Source: Kiritimatiellia bacterium (GTDB lineage Bacteria; Verrucomicrobiota; Kiritimatiellia; RFP12; UBA1067). Taken from it: 12,412 nt of DNA. The stretch lies in assembly GCA_017629455.1 (NCBI GenBank), contig JAGBXE010000238.1:1-12412 (forward strand), written 5' to 3'. The stretch's first letter is position 1. Each line of letters begins with the position of its first letter. Made by a program: the position numbers and the translations under genes. The notes beneath the pieces are model-generated. The model did no database searches and was not told where the DNA came from. It saw only the letters and a program-made list of their open reading frames with translations. Below, one piece after another: positions 6,293 through 12,412 of the stretch.

Positions 6293-7463
6293 GGCTTCCG
6301 TCATGATGGATATTCGTGATAAATATTTTCACGAGGTCCTTGCGTTTTTCTGTGCCTATAGCTTTGCAGTGCAAGTATTCAGACGTGCGCCCAACGCATT
6401 TGCCTTCGCGTTCGGAGACGATTTCTACAGTCTTTCCATAGAACTTTCGCGCAAAGGCGTATCTAGTTGATTCTGCTATCGTTGAAAGTTCGCGAGCTCT
6501 TTGTGAGCGGATATCAGGATCTATTTGCTGGGTAAATGTTGCCGCGCTCGTACCTGGGCGTTCTGAGTAGGGAAAAACGTGTACCGTAGAAAAGCCGTGG
6601 CGTTTTAAAATCGATTTCGTTGCAAGGAAATCGACATCAGTCTCTCCTGGAAATCCCGTTATAAAGTCGCACCCAAGGCCGATATTAGGCACTAGGCTTA
6701 ATGCTGTTTGCGCCAGTAAGTCGACATCTTTAGCTAGATACGGCCGCTTCATCGCCGTTAAAATTTTGTTCGAGCCTGATTGAACCGGTATGTGCAGAAA
6801 GCGGCAGATGTTCTCGTTCTCGGCCATTGCGTGAACTAATTCAAGTGCCGCGCTGCCGGGTTCTACCGAGCCAAGCCTAATGCGAGTACGTTCTGCTGAT
6901 GAACTTGGCGTAAGTGATGCAAGAGAATGAATTAATTCGGCAAGGCGCTTGCCTTCGGAAGCGTAGAGTGACAAGTTGCATCCCGTTACGACTATTTCGC
7001 GGTAACCAGCTTCGATGAAGGCTTGTGCTTTGGCAATTACATCTGTAAATGGGATGGAGACGGATTTTCCGCGAAACTTTGGAACTATGCAAAATGAACA
7101 TTTGCCGCTACATCCGTCCTGCACCTTCAAATATGCGCGTGCTGTGCGCACAGGGGTGGCAACTGGAGGAGGCGACGATGACGGCGCACTTTCATTTATG
7201 TCCGCGGCGGTCTGAGAGCTTTTCGATTCGATGCATCCGCATATTTTGATGCGGGTAAATGGGTGACGCTCCTTAAGTTGTGCAATAAATTTCTCGCAGT
7301 CTCGCTGGGCGCGTTGAGTTACGCTACATCCGCGCACAACAATTAAGTCGGCGTCGCTATGGTGCTGAGTGAGAGTCCAGCCTTTAGCTAGATACTCAGC
7401 TTCCATTTGGAGGGCTTCGGCTTTGTTGAGCCGGCAGCCGAATGTTTCAAAGCAGACCTTCAC
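6273..7463 (-). CDS. mtaB: MiaB/MtaB-type tRNA methylthiotransferase (radical SAM)
   Basis: The 396-residue enzyme is predicted to add a methylthio group to N6-threonylcarbamoyladenosine at position 37 of ANN-decoding tRNAs. The N-terminal MTTase domain has its three cluster-binding cysteines: FETFGCRLNKAEA (C10), VVRGCSVTQRA (C46) and KICGC (C77). The radical-SAM motif CSGKCSFC places C118, C122 and C125. Family motifs RLGSVEP (197-202), LHIPVQSGSNKIL (223-235), DFITGFPGETD (266-276) and FPYSERPGT (297-305) follow. A C-terminal TRAM-like RNA-binding part fills about 340-396. The protein is somewhat short for the family, and the link between the first two domains (80-107) is a Ser/Pro/Ala-rich stretch. 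The start is GTG at 7463, overlapping the upstream protease stop as GTGA with no clear Shine-Dalgarno site. MtaB is favoured over MiaB or RimO by the TFGCRLNKAEA start, but the assignment within the family is a judgement. Confidence 0.88.
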   Translation of the reverse strand: MKVCFETFGCRLNKAEALQMEAEYLAKGWTLTQHHSDADLIVVRGCSVTQRAQRDCEKFIAQLKERHPFTRIKICGCIESKSSQTAADINESAPSSSPPPVATPVRTARAYLKVQDGCSGKCSFCIVPKFRGKSVSIPFTDVIAKAQAFIEAGYREIVVTGCNLSLYASEGKRLAELIHSLASLTPSSSAERTRIRLGSVEPGSAALELVHAMAENENICRFLHIPVQSGSNKILTAMKRPYLAKDVDLLAQTALSLVPNIGLGCDFITGFPGETDVDFLATKSILKRHGFSTVHVFPYSERPGTSAATFTQQIDPDIRSQRARELSTIAESTRYAFARKFYGKTVEIVSEREGKCVGRTSEYLHCKAIGTEKRKDLVKIFITNIHHDGSLEGVIR

Positions 7464-8005
7464 TGCGGCAGAACTAATAAGAGAACTAGATTAGTAAGGT
7501 TGAAAAGGGCGTGGTTTATAGTTGCGCAAAGGATGCTGTTTGTTTTAAAGTAAAGCCAGCATTGCGCAAGACCGAAAAGGAAGAGTGCGATAAATGCGCT
7601 GTCAGGGAAGGGCTGGGCAATGTAATGTGCCGATGAAAATAGCACCGAAGAGACTGCTGCGAACGCCCATGCGAGTTTGTCAGTTAGAATAGTATAAGTG
7701 CCATCCTTGATTGATTTCCTTTTAATTCCGCGTATGGGTAGCATTGTTATGAGGTAGCGAAATATAAATTCTTCAATGGCAGGAAGTAGAATTATAACTT
7801 GTGCAACGAGCAATGAAGCGTTTAAGAGGTGCCTTGAAGAATTAAACGCGTTAAGCATTGATTGGCGCACAACGTCTACATTTTGCTGGTCGGGCAAGTC
7901 AATGCCGAAAATTTTAGCTACGCCTTGCGTGAGAAAGCACACGCCCATTGTTACTGCGGCGATCCACGGCCAAGCTTTAATCGTAGTTTTAAGATTAGGA
8001 TTCAT
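7460..8005 (-). CDS. CPBP family intramembrane metalloprotease (CAAX protease/bacteriocin-processing family)
   Basis: The 181-residue membrane protein carries all three family motifs: EEFIFR (78-83, the EExxxR zinc/catalytic motif), FSSAH (123-127, FxxxH) and HALFN (165-169, HxxxN). Hydrophobic segments lie near 12-32, 62-77, 84-93, 110-128, 138-153 and 165-180, consistent with a multi-pass intramembrane protease. Known members process prenylated proteins, bacteriocins or regulators; the substrate here is unknown. It is the first gene of a two-gene unit with the tRNA methylthiotransferase, overlapping by four bases. There is no bacteriocin-like small gene nearby, so a self-immunity role is not supported. 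The ATG at 8005 lacks a Shine-Dalgarno sequence and sits nine bases after a TAAAAT element. Confidence 0.87.
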   Translation of the reverse strand: MNPNLKTTIKAWPWIAAVTMGVCFLTQGVAKIFGIDLPDQQNVDVVRQSMLNAFNSSRHLLNASLLVAQVIILLPAIEEFIFRYLITMLPIRGIKRKSIKDGTYTILTDKLAWAFAAVSSVLFSSAHYIAQPFPDSAFIALFLFGLAQCWLYFKTNSILCATINHALFNLTNLVLLLVLPQ

Positions 8006-8014
8006 TGGTGCGGT

Positions 8015-8023
8015 ATTTTAGCA
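8015..8023 (-). promoter_or_regulatory. Extended -10 promoter for the CPBP protease unit, near-leaderless
   Basis: On the minus strand TGCTAAAAT (8023-8015) is an extended -10 (TGn plus TAAAAT). Transcription would begin near 8008, two to three bases before ATG 8005. No clear -35 is seen. It is divergent from the promoter at 8066-8094. Confidence 0.55.
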
Positions 8024-8065
8024 AATTTTCGTTGGAGATGATTTTTGTATGCACTCTAGGCTCTA

Positions 8066-8094
8066 TTGACATTGTCATTGGGAGATGAGATAAT
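8066..8094 (+). promoter_or_regulatory. Strong sigma70-type promoter for the SNF transporter
   Basis: A consensus TTGACA (8066-8071) is followed by a 17-base spacer and GATAAT (8089-8094), five of six at the -10. Transcription would start near 8101, leaving about 17 A/T-rich untranslated bases before ATG 8118 with no Shine-Dalgarno sequence. This is the best -35/-10 pair in the window. Confidence 0.85.
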
Positions 8095-8117
8095 AAACAA
8101 AAGTTTAAATTTGTAAA

Positions 8118-9401
8118 ATGCGAGAGAAATTAAACGGAAGACTAGGTTTTTTGATGCTTGCAGCGGGGTGCGCCGTTGGGCTTGGCAATGTGTGGCGTTT
8201 TCCGTTTGTTGTCGGGCAAAATGGCGGCGCGGCATTTGTCCTTATTTACCTGTTTTTCCTTATGTTGTTTGGCTTCCCGCTTATGCTCTCTGAGCTATCT
8301 GTAGGGCGCGGAGGAGGCTCTGGCATAGTAGGGGCGTTTCGCAATTTAGGTGGCCGGGCATGGGGCGCGATAGGGAGCGCTATTTTTGCGGGTAATTTTC
8401 TTTTGATGATTTATTACACCGATGTTGCAGGGTGGCTCTTAAATTTCGCTTCTTCTTATGCTGCAATTGGCGCGCCGCGCGAATTTTCCGCGCTTGTCGC
8501 TGATAAATCAACGTGTTTATTGTTTATGCTCGCGGCAGTTATCGTCTCTGCCGGCGTATGCGCTTTAGGCCTTCAACGCGGCGCAGAGCGCGTAACGAAG
8601 TGGATGATGATTGCCCTTATCGCGTTAATGGGCGTTTTGGCCGTCAAAGCGCTGTCTCTAGAGGGGGCTTTAAAAGGCCTTTCCTTCTATTTGAAGCCTA
8701 ATTGGGCACCGTTTCTTGAGCGCCCTGGAGCAGTTATTTTCGACGCAATGGGGCAGGCGTTTTTTACTTTATCAATAGGCGTAGGTGCCATGACGATTTT
8801 CGGCAGTTACGTGCAGCGCAAGGAGTCGCTTGTAAAGGAGACGATGCTTATAATTTTAATCGATACTTTTGTCGCTTTTACTGCGGGGTTGATAATTTTC
8901 CCGGCGTGCGCAACGTATGGCGTTGATGTTACTTGTGGGCCTGGGCTTATTTTTGTTGCATTGCCGAAGGTCTTTGCCGCGATGCACGCTGGGCGATTCT
9001 GGGGGTTTGTGTTCTTCCTGTTTTTATCGCTGGCAGCATTGACAACGGTTATCGCCGTTTTTGAGTGTCTTATAAGTGGGCTTGTCGATGAGCTGAAGTT
9101 TCCTAGGCGCGTAGCAGCGCTCGTAGTTGGCGTGGTTGTCGCCATCTTCTCGCTTCCTTGCGTCTTTATAGAAGGGGCGCTAGATATTGAGGATTTTATT
9201 TTCAGCAAGTTCTGGCTTCCGGTGGGTGGGCTAATATTGGCGTTATTTGTATCGTGGCGGTTTGGTTGGGGGTGGAGCGCATTTAAGGCGGAGGCTTCGG
9301 CTGGGCGCGGCGCCGATTTGCCCGACTGGTTCCGCCCAGTTTTACGCTATATTGTGCCTGCGGCAATACTCGTTGTTGCTATTGGAGGGTTTATTCGCTA
9401 G
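8118..9401 (+). CDS. Sodium-dependent transporter, neurotransmitter:sodium symporter (SNF/NSS) family
   Basis: The 427-residue inner-membrane protein is a LeuT-fold symporter that probably takes up an amino acid with sodium. TM1 has AAGCAVGLGNVWRFPF (15-30) with the unwound GxGN centre that holds sodium and substrate. NGGAAFVLIY (35-44) and GFPLMLSELSVGR (52-64) follow. TM6 reads QAFFTLSIGVGAMTIFGSY (213-231), and TM8 has LAALTTVIAVFE (305-316), where the Thr pair 309-310 matches the sodium-2 ligands Thr/Ser of LeuT. D249 in TM7 lies where LeuT has Asn286 by my alignment. Length and hydrophobic profile fit the 11-helix bacterial subgroup. Substrate cannot be read from sequence; bacterial members carry Leu/Ala, Trp or Tyr. 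The gene heads a likely unit with the DUF4838 gene 56 bases downstream, and no terminator is seen between them. Confidence 0.93.
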   Translation: MREKLNGRLGFLMLAAGCAVGLGNVWRFPFVVGQNGGAAFVLIYLFFLMLFGFPLMLSELSVGRGGGSGIVGAFRNLGGRAWGAIGSAIFAGNFLLMIYYTDVAGWLLNFASSYAAIGAPREFSALVADKSTCLLFMLAAVIVSAGVCALGLQRGAERVTKWMMIALIALMGVLAVKALSLEGALKGLSFYLKPNWAPFLERPGAVIFDAMGQAFFTLSIGVGAMTIFGSYVQRKESLVKETMLIILIDTFVAFTAGLIIFPACATYGVDVTCGPGLIFVALPKVFAAMHAGRFWGFVFFLFLSLAALTTVIAVFECLISGLVDELKFPRRVAALVVGVVVAIFSLPCVFIEGALDIEDFIFSKFWLPVGGLILALFVSWRFGWGWSAFKAEASAGRGADLPDWFRPVLRYIVPAAILVVAIGGFIR

Positions 9402-9457
9402 AAAGTTCATTTTACGATTTAGTACAAAGTTTAAAAAAGGATAAAAAAGGAGTAGTA

Positions 9458-11239
9458 ATGGAAGTTCGCGTATTGGGTTGTCTTGGTTTTCTTTTAACGG
9501 CGGTGTTTTCGTCTGCCGCATCGTCGCAAGCGCCTTCACCTATTGAAATTGACGCTACGAGCGCAGTTATACTTTCCACAAGCCCGGCAACGAAGGAAGC
9601 TGCGAACGAGCTGCGTATTCACCTTAATGTAATTGCCAGCACCGACGTGCCTGTGAGCGCAAAGCCGTTCAAGGGGGCGTACGAGTTCCGCTTTGAGCCT
9701 TGCGTCATCGACGGCAATGCCGAAGCCTGTTCTTGGGAAGTTACACCTACTGCAACAATTTTCCGTGGCGAAGTCTATTTTGCTGTTATCGACTTTCTGG
9801 AAGATGCTCTTGGTGTGCGTTGGCCGCAGTCCGATATTATCGCCTGTGATGTTGCAAACCCCATTCGCCCCAAAATGTTGTCGGGGTCGTGGAAGCCCGA
9901 ATTAAAGCTTCGCGGCATCCGCGGTTTCCGCACGGCTCCTTCTTACCACACGTATCTGCGTAGGATGCGTGCAGGCAGGCATAACGCGCCTTCTTACGGT
10001 CATGCGTTCACGAAATACTGGGGAAGATTCTGGAAAACCCACCGCGAATATTTTGCCATGCGCTCCGATGGCGTTCGCGGCCCCGTGTCCGCAAAGCCGG
10101 GCGATCTGTCGGCTAATATCGCCGTCGCTCTCGCCGGCCACGGTAATGATGTAGCCATGTGTTGCACGTCGACTGGCTTTATCGCGCAGGTTGTTGCTGA
10201 TTGGGTTGCAGCCGGCAAGAAAGAATATATCAACCTTTGTGAAAACGACGTTCCCGGGCAGCATTCTTGCCAATGCAAAAAGTGCAAGGCTTTAGATGTA
10301 GTTCCTGCAAACGTGAATCCGAAGTGGGAAACGCATTACTCCGACCGCTACGTCTATCTTGGCAATGAGGTCTTAAAAATTGCTCGTAAATACCGTGCCG
10401 ATGTTAAGGTGTGCTACTATGCATACAATGCTACTCAGGATGCGCCACAGCGTGAAAAGCCTGACCCCGCAACTGTAGTTGGCGTAGTTCCTACGTATTT
10501 TGATAACGAATATATCCACAAGTATGTCGGCTCATGGAAGGAAGCAGGCGTCGTTAATTTCTTCTATCGTCCGAACCGGCACTGCTACTACGATCTGCCG
10601 TATCTGCCGATTGGTGCCGAACGTCATTTCTTTGGAGTTCTGCAGTATCTTGTCTCTCAAGGGTGCATCGGCTTCGATTATGACAGCCCCGGTCCCAGGC
10701 GCGGCGGTTTTGAATGGTTTGAAAATTATCTTCTCCTTCACGCGATGCAAGATCCTTCAAAGCCGTTCGAATATTGGGAAAATCATTATTTCGAGTCGTA
10801 CGGCGCGGCGGCTAGCGATGTAAAGGCGTATTTCCGCTACTGGCGCGAAGAAGTTTGGCAGAAGCGCTTAGAGCCTGCGCGCGATAAGATTGTTGAAATG
10901 GGTAAGTGCTTTAATTTTGGTCGCGGATTGCTGCATAATCTCGGCAGCTATTACACGGCGGATGATTTTGCGGTTGTTGAAAAGCATCTCGCAGCGGCTG
11001 AAGCTAAAACGCTCAATGCTTCTCGCCGTGAGCTTATGCGGAGGCTCAGGATGGCGCATGAACATACGAAGGTGTATTTCAATGTCGTTTCGAATAAGAC
11101 GAAAGAAAATACTGAAGCTCTAATTAAGTTTCGCACGAAGTTTGGATATCCACTTTATTCCTGGCAGGAGCAGTACTACGGCGATATAACGGGTGTAGAA
11201 GAGCTGCTTGGGCCAGAAAAGAAAGAAGCTAAAAAATAG
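9458..11239 (+). CDS. Secreted DUF4838 domain protein, glycosidase-like
   Basis: The 593-residue product has a signal peptide (hydrophobic 5-21, likely cleaved after the SSAASSQA stretch). Residues about 28-140 look like the small alpha/beta domain that precedes the barrel in hexosaminidase-type and glucuronidase-type hydrolases: AANELRIHL (48-56), FAVIDFLEDALGVRW (108-122). The DUF4838 region follows (about 150-430). It has HREYFAMRSDG (195-205), then INLCENDVPGQHSCQCKKC (258-276) with acidic residues E262 and D264 and Cys 261, 271, 273 and 276. Later come YFDNEYI (347-353) and CIGFDYDSPGPRRGG (403-417). DUF4838 proteins are abundant in polysaccharide-degrading PVC and Bacteroidetes genomes and are thought to be glycoside-hydrolase-like, but I know of no firm activity. 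A good AAGGAG site lies 6 bases before the ATG. The C-terminal 450-593 is helical and ends in a Lys-rich tail. The next gene starts 31 bases later. Confidence 0.85.
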   Translation: MEVRVLGCLGFLLTAVFSSAASSQAPSPIEIDATSAVILSTSPATKEAANELRIHLNVIASTDVPVSAKPFKGAYEFRFEPCVIDGNAEACSWEVTPTATIFRGEVYFAVIDFLEDALGVRWPQSDIIACDVANPIRPKMLSGSWKPELKLRGIRGFRTAPSYHTYLRRMRAGRHNAPSYGHAFTKYWGRFWKTHREYFAMRSDGVRGPVSAKPGDLSANIAVALAGHGNDVAMCCTSTGFIAQVVADWVAAGKKEYINLCENDVPGQHSCQCKKCKALDVVPANVNPKWETHYSDRYVYLGNEVLKIARKYRADVKVCYYAYNATQDAPQREKPDPATVVGVVPTYFDNEYIHKYVGSWKEAGVVNFFYRPNRHCYYDLPYLPIGAERHFFGVLQYLVSQGCIGFDYDSPGPRRGGFEWFENYLLLHAMQDPSKPFEYWENHYFESYGAAASDVKAYFRYWREEVWQKRLEPARDKIVEMGKCFNFGRGLLHNLGSYYTADDFAVVEKHLAAAEAKTLNASRRELMRRLRMAHEHTKVYFNVVSNKTKENTEALIKFRTKFGYPLYSWQEQYYGDITGVEELLGPEKKEAKK

Positions 11240-11268
11240 TCCTAAATGCTTATTTTAGGAGGGTGATC
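11240..11268 (+). promoter_or_regulatory. Strong Shine-Dalgarno site partly covered by a small hairpin
   Basis: AGGAGG (11257-11262), within the longer TAGGAGGGTGATC, lies 8 bases before ATG 11271 and is an unusually complete match to the 16S rRNA tail. TCCTAAA (11240-11246) can pair with TTTAGGA (11254-11260), hiding the first half of the site behind a 7-base loop. The hairpin begins directly after the upstream stop codon, so ribosomes ending there would open it. Confidence 0.5.
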
Positions 11269-11270
11269 AT

Positions 11271-12412
11271 ATGAGAAAAGCATCTGTTGCCGCGTTCGTC
11301 TTAAGCGTTATGCCGGCGCTATTCCTTCAGGCTGAATATCCTACGCTTACATGGGTCGGCGGAGAATCTGGTAGTGTGGGCGTAGCGGCCAACTGGGATC
11401 CTTCCGACAAAGGAACACCGTATGAGCAGAATGCTTGCTACACACTGATCACCAATTCGGTGACTTTTTCCATTGCGAGCAAGGGAGATGAATATTGGAG
11501 AAACGTTAAACTTACGGTGACGAATGGTTCGGCTGTAGTATTTGGAGCACGTTTTCATGCGGCCCAAGATTCGATACTTTTGCCGGGTTGCTTTTCCATG
11601 CTTGATGTTGCATCTGGGTCGTCGTTTAAATCGACCTATACGCTGGGTGGAGATACGACCCATAAGAAGACGTTTGTAAAAACAGGCGGAGGCTTGCTGG
11701 AAGCGGTGAGCGTGGGCGTCAGTGGGCATTTTAAAGCCGTAAGACTCCTTGGCGGAGTGACCAAAACAGGTAAGCTGTGCGCCACCAATGAGGTGGAGAT
11801 CGCCTCTGGAGCTTCGCTTGTTCTAACGGCAAAGAACGCTGTCGACACGAACGAATGCTGTGCAGCCATTAATGTAAACGGCTTGCTCGATTGCGATTCG
11901 CATGAGATGATTATCGACGGTCTGTGCGGTACGGGCACGGTGAAAAACGCCGCTTCGGCGAATGGTACGGGCTTAACGCTTTTGCTTCGTGCGCAGAAAC
12001 AAGAGGTCTTCTCGGGGCAATTTAACGGTGTTCTAACCGTCGCTCCTCATCCCTCCGCGCCGGCCGATTCGTGTCTGGTTATCGGTAGCGCTTATTCTCT
12101 TACGAATGCCGATCTTATCGTGCATTCAACGGACGCAATTGCAAACCCCGTGAAGTTTGCTCCTGGAATTGGTACCTTTTATGTGCGCAGCCTGCCTTAC
12201 GGTCGTACGTTTTACGATACTGAGGGCAATGTCGTCACACTTAAAAAGTGGTGGGGACGGCACCTTTACGTTGACGGCTCGGTGAGCGAGTCTGGTGACG
12301 GGTTGAGCCGCGCTACAGCGTACAAGACGATAAAAGAGGCGCTTGAGAGCGAGAATCTTACCGCGCCGGCGGAATGGAATCTTGTCCATGTCGCATCAGG
12401 CACATATTCAAA
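11271..12412 (+). CDS. Exported surface beta-helix protein, N-terminal part (partial)
   Basis: The frame is open from ATG 11271 to the right edge, giving 380 residues and continuing beyond. A signal peptide (MRKASVAAFVLSVMPALFLQA, cleavage near 21) is followed by TWVGGESGSVGVAANWDP (27-44), the W-x-G...AANW motif that opens many autotransporter-like and surface proteins of PVC bacteria. Residues about 60-310 are rich in Gly, Thr, Val and Ser with repeated short strands (ASGSSF, ASGASL, GTGTV), as in a parallel beta-solenoid. From 332 the sequence changes to LYVDGSVSESGDGLSRATAYKTIKEAL, then LVHVASGTYS at 371-380, the start of a DUF1565/pectate-lyase-type right-handed beta-helix. The fragment has eight cysteines (56, 107, 170, 196, 197, 208, 219, 268), more than usual for such proteins. 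Its anchor or C-terminal beta-barrel is not visible. Ligand or enzyme activity is unknown. Confidence 0.8.
   Translation, partial: MRKASVAAFVLSVMPALFLQAEYPTLTWVGGESGSVGVAANWDPSDKGTPYEQNACYTLITNSVTFSIASKGDEYWRNVKLTVTNGSAVVFGARFHAAQDSILLPGCFSMLDVASGSSFKSTYTLGGDTTHKKTFVKTGGGLLEAVSVGVSGHFKAVRLLGGVTKTGKLCATNEVEIASGASLVLTAKNAVDTNECCAAINVNGLLDCDSHEMIIDGLCGTGTVKNAASANGTGLTLLLRAQKQEVFSGQFNGVLTVAPHPSAPADSCLVIGSAYSLTNADLIVHSTDAIANPVKFAPGIGTFYVRSLPYGRTFYDTEGNVVTLKKWWGRHLYVDGSVSESGDGLSRATAYKTIKEALESENLTAPAEWNLVHVASGTYS

Noticed and set aside
7460..8005. CPBP protease as part of a bacteriocin or immunity system
   Set aside because: No small precursor peptide, ABC exporter or modification enzyme lies next to it; its partner is a tRNA-modification gene.
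9902..10273. Minus-strand open frame inside the DUF4838 gene
   Set aside because: It is antisense to conserved DUF4838 motifs and has no ribosome-binding site or family features.
1..12412. Insertion sequences, CRISPR arrays, tRNA or rRNA genes, phage genes
   Set aside because: I saw no direct-repeat arrays, transposase or integrase motifs, tRNA cloverleaf or rRNA sequence on either strand.

Overview
The window looks like a chromosomal segment of a Gram-negative-type bacterium of the PVC group, most likely an uncultured Kiritimatiellota or Lentisphaerota member. This is an inference from gene content: a DUF4838 secreted protein, a GspG-like pseudopilin paired with an EF-hand membrane protein, a TRL-like lipoprotein, and a large surface beta-helix protein with an autotransporter-like N-terminus. 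No rRNA, tRNA, CRISPR array, transposase or phage gene is visible.

Layout. Bases 1-190 hold the 3' end of an oligopeptide/dipeptide ABC transporter permease (OppC/DppC type), closed by a strong intrinsic terminator. A small TRL-like lipoprotein gene (256-570, minus) converges on it. From 725 a plus-strand run carries a fused double GT2 glycosyltransferase overlapping plsY (membrane lipid synthesis). It is followed by a hexose-6-phosphate mutarotase-like epimerase with its own promoter, then an EF-hand/transmembrane protein of unknown function and a type II secretion-type pseudopilin, with a 4-base overlap between the two reading frames. On the minus strand (6273-8005) a CPBP-family membrane protease and an MtaB-like tRNA methylthiotransferase overlap by four bases (GTGA). 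A divergent plus-strand group starts at 8118: a sodium-dependent (SNF/NSS family) transporter, a secreted DUF4838 glycosidase-like protein, and the start of a large exported beta-helix protein that runs off the window.

How the genes relate. The 725-3161 pair fits envelope biogenesis (glycan plus phospholipid). The 4160-6246 pair may belong together in a calcium-linked pseudopilin apparatus, but this is inference. The 8118-12412 group suggests uptake plus extracellular glycan handling and surface display. Several gene heads (725, 3206, 8005 minus, 8118) lack a Shine-Dalgarno sequence and sit just downstream of good -10 elements, whereas downstream genes have strong AGGAGG-type sites. Leaderless or near-leaderless initiation is therefore probably in use here.

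The strongest candidates for something undescribed are the EF-hand membrane protein/pseudopilin pair and the leaderless promoter architecture. The other genes belong to recognisable families.
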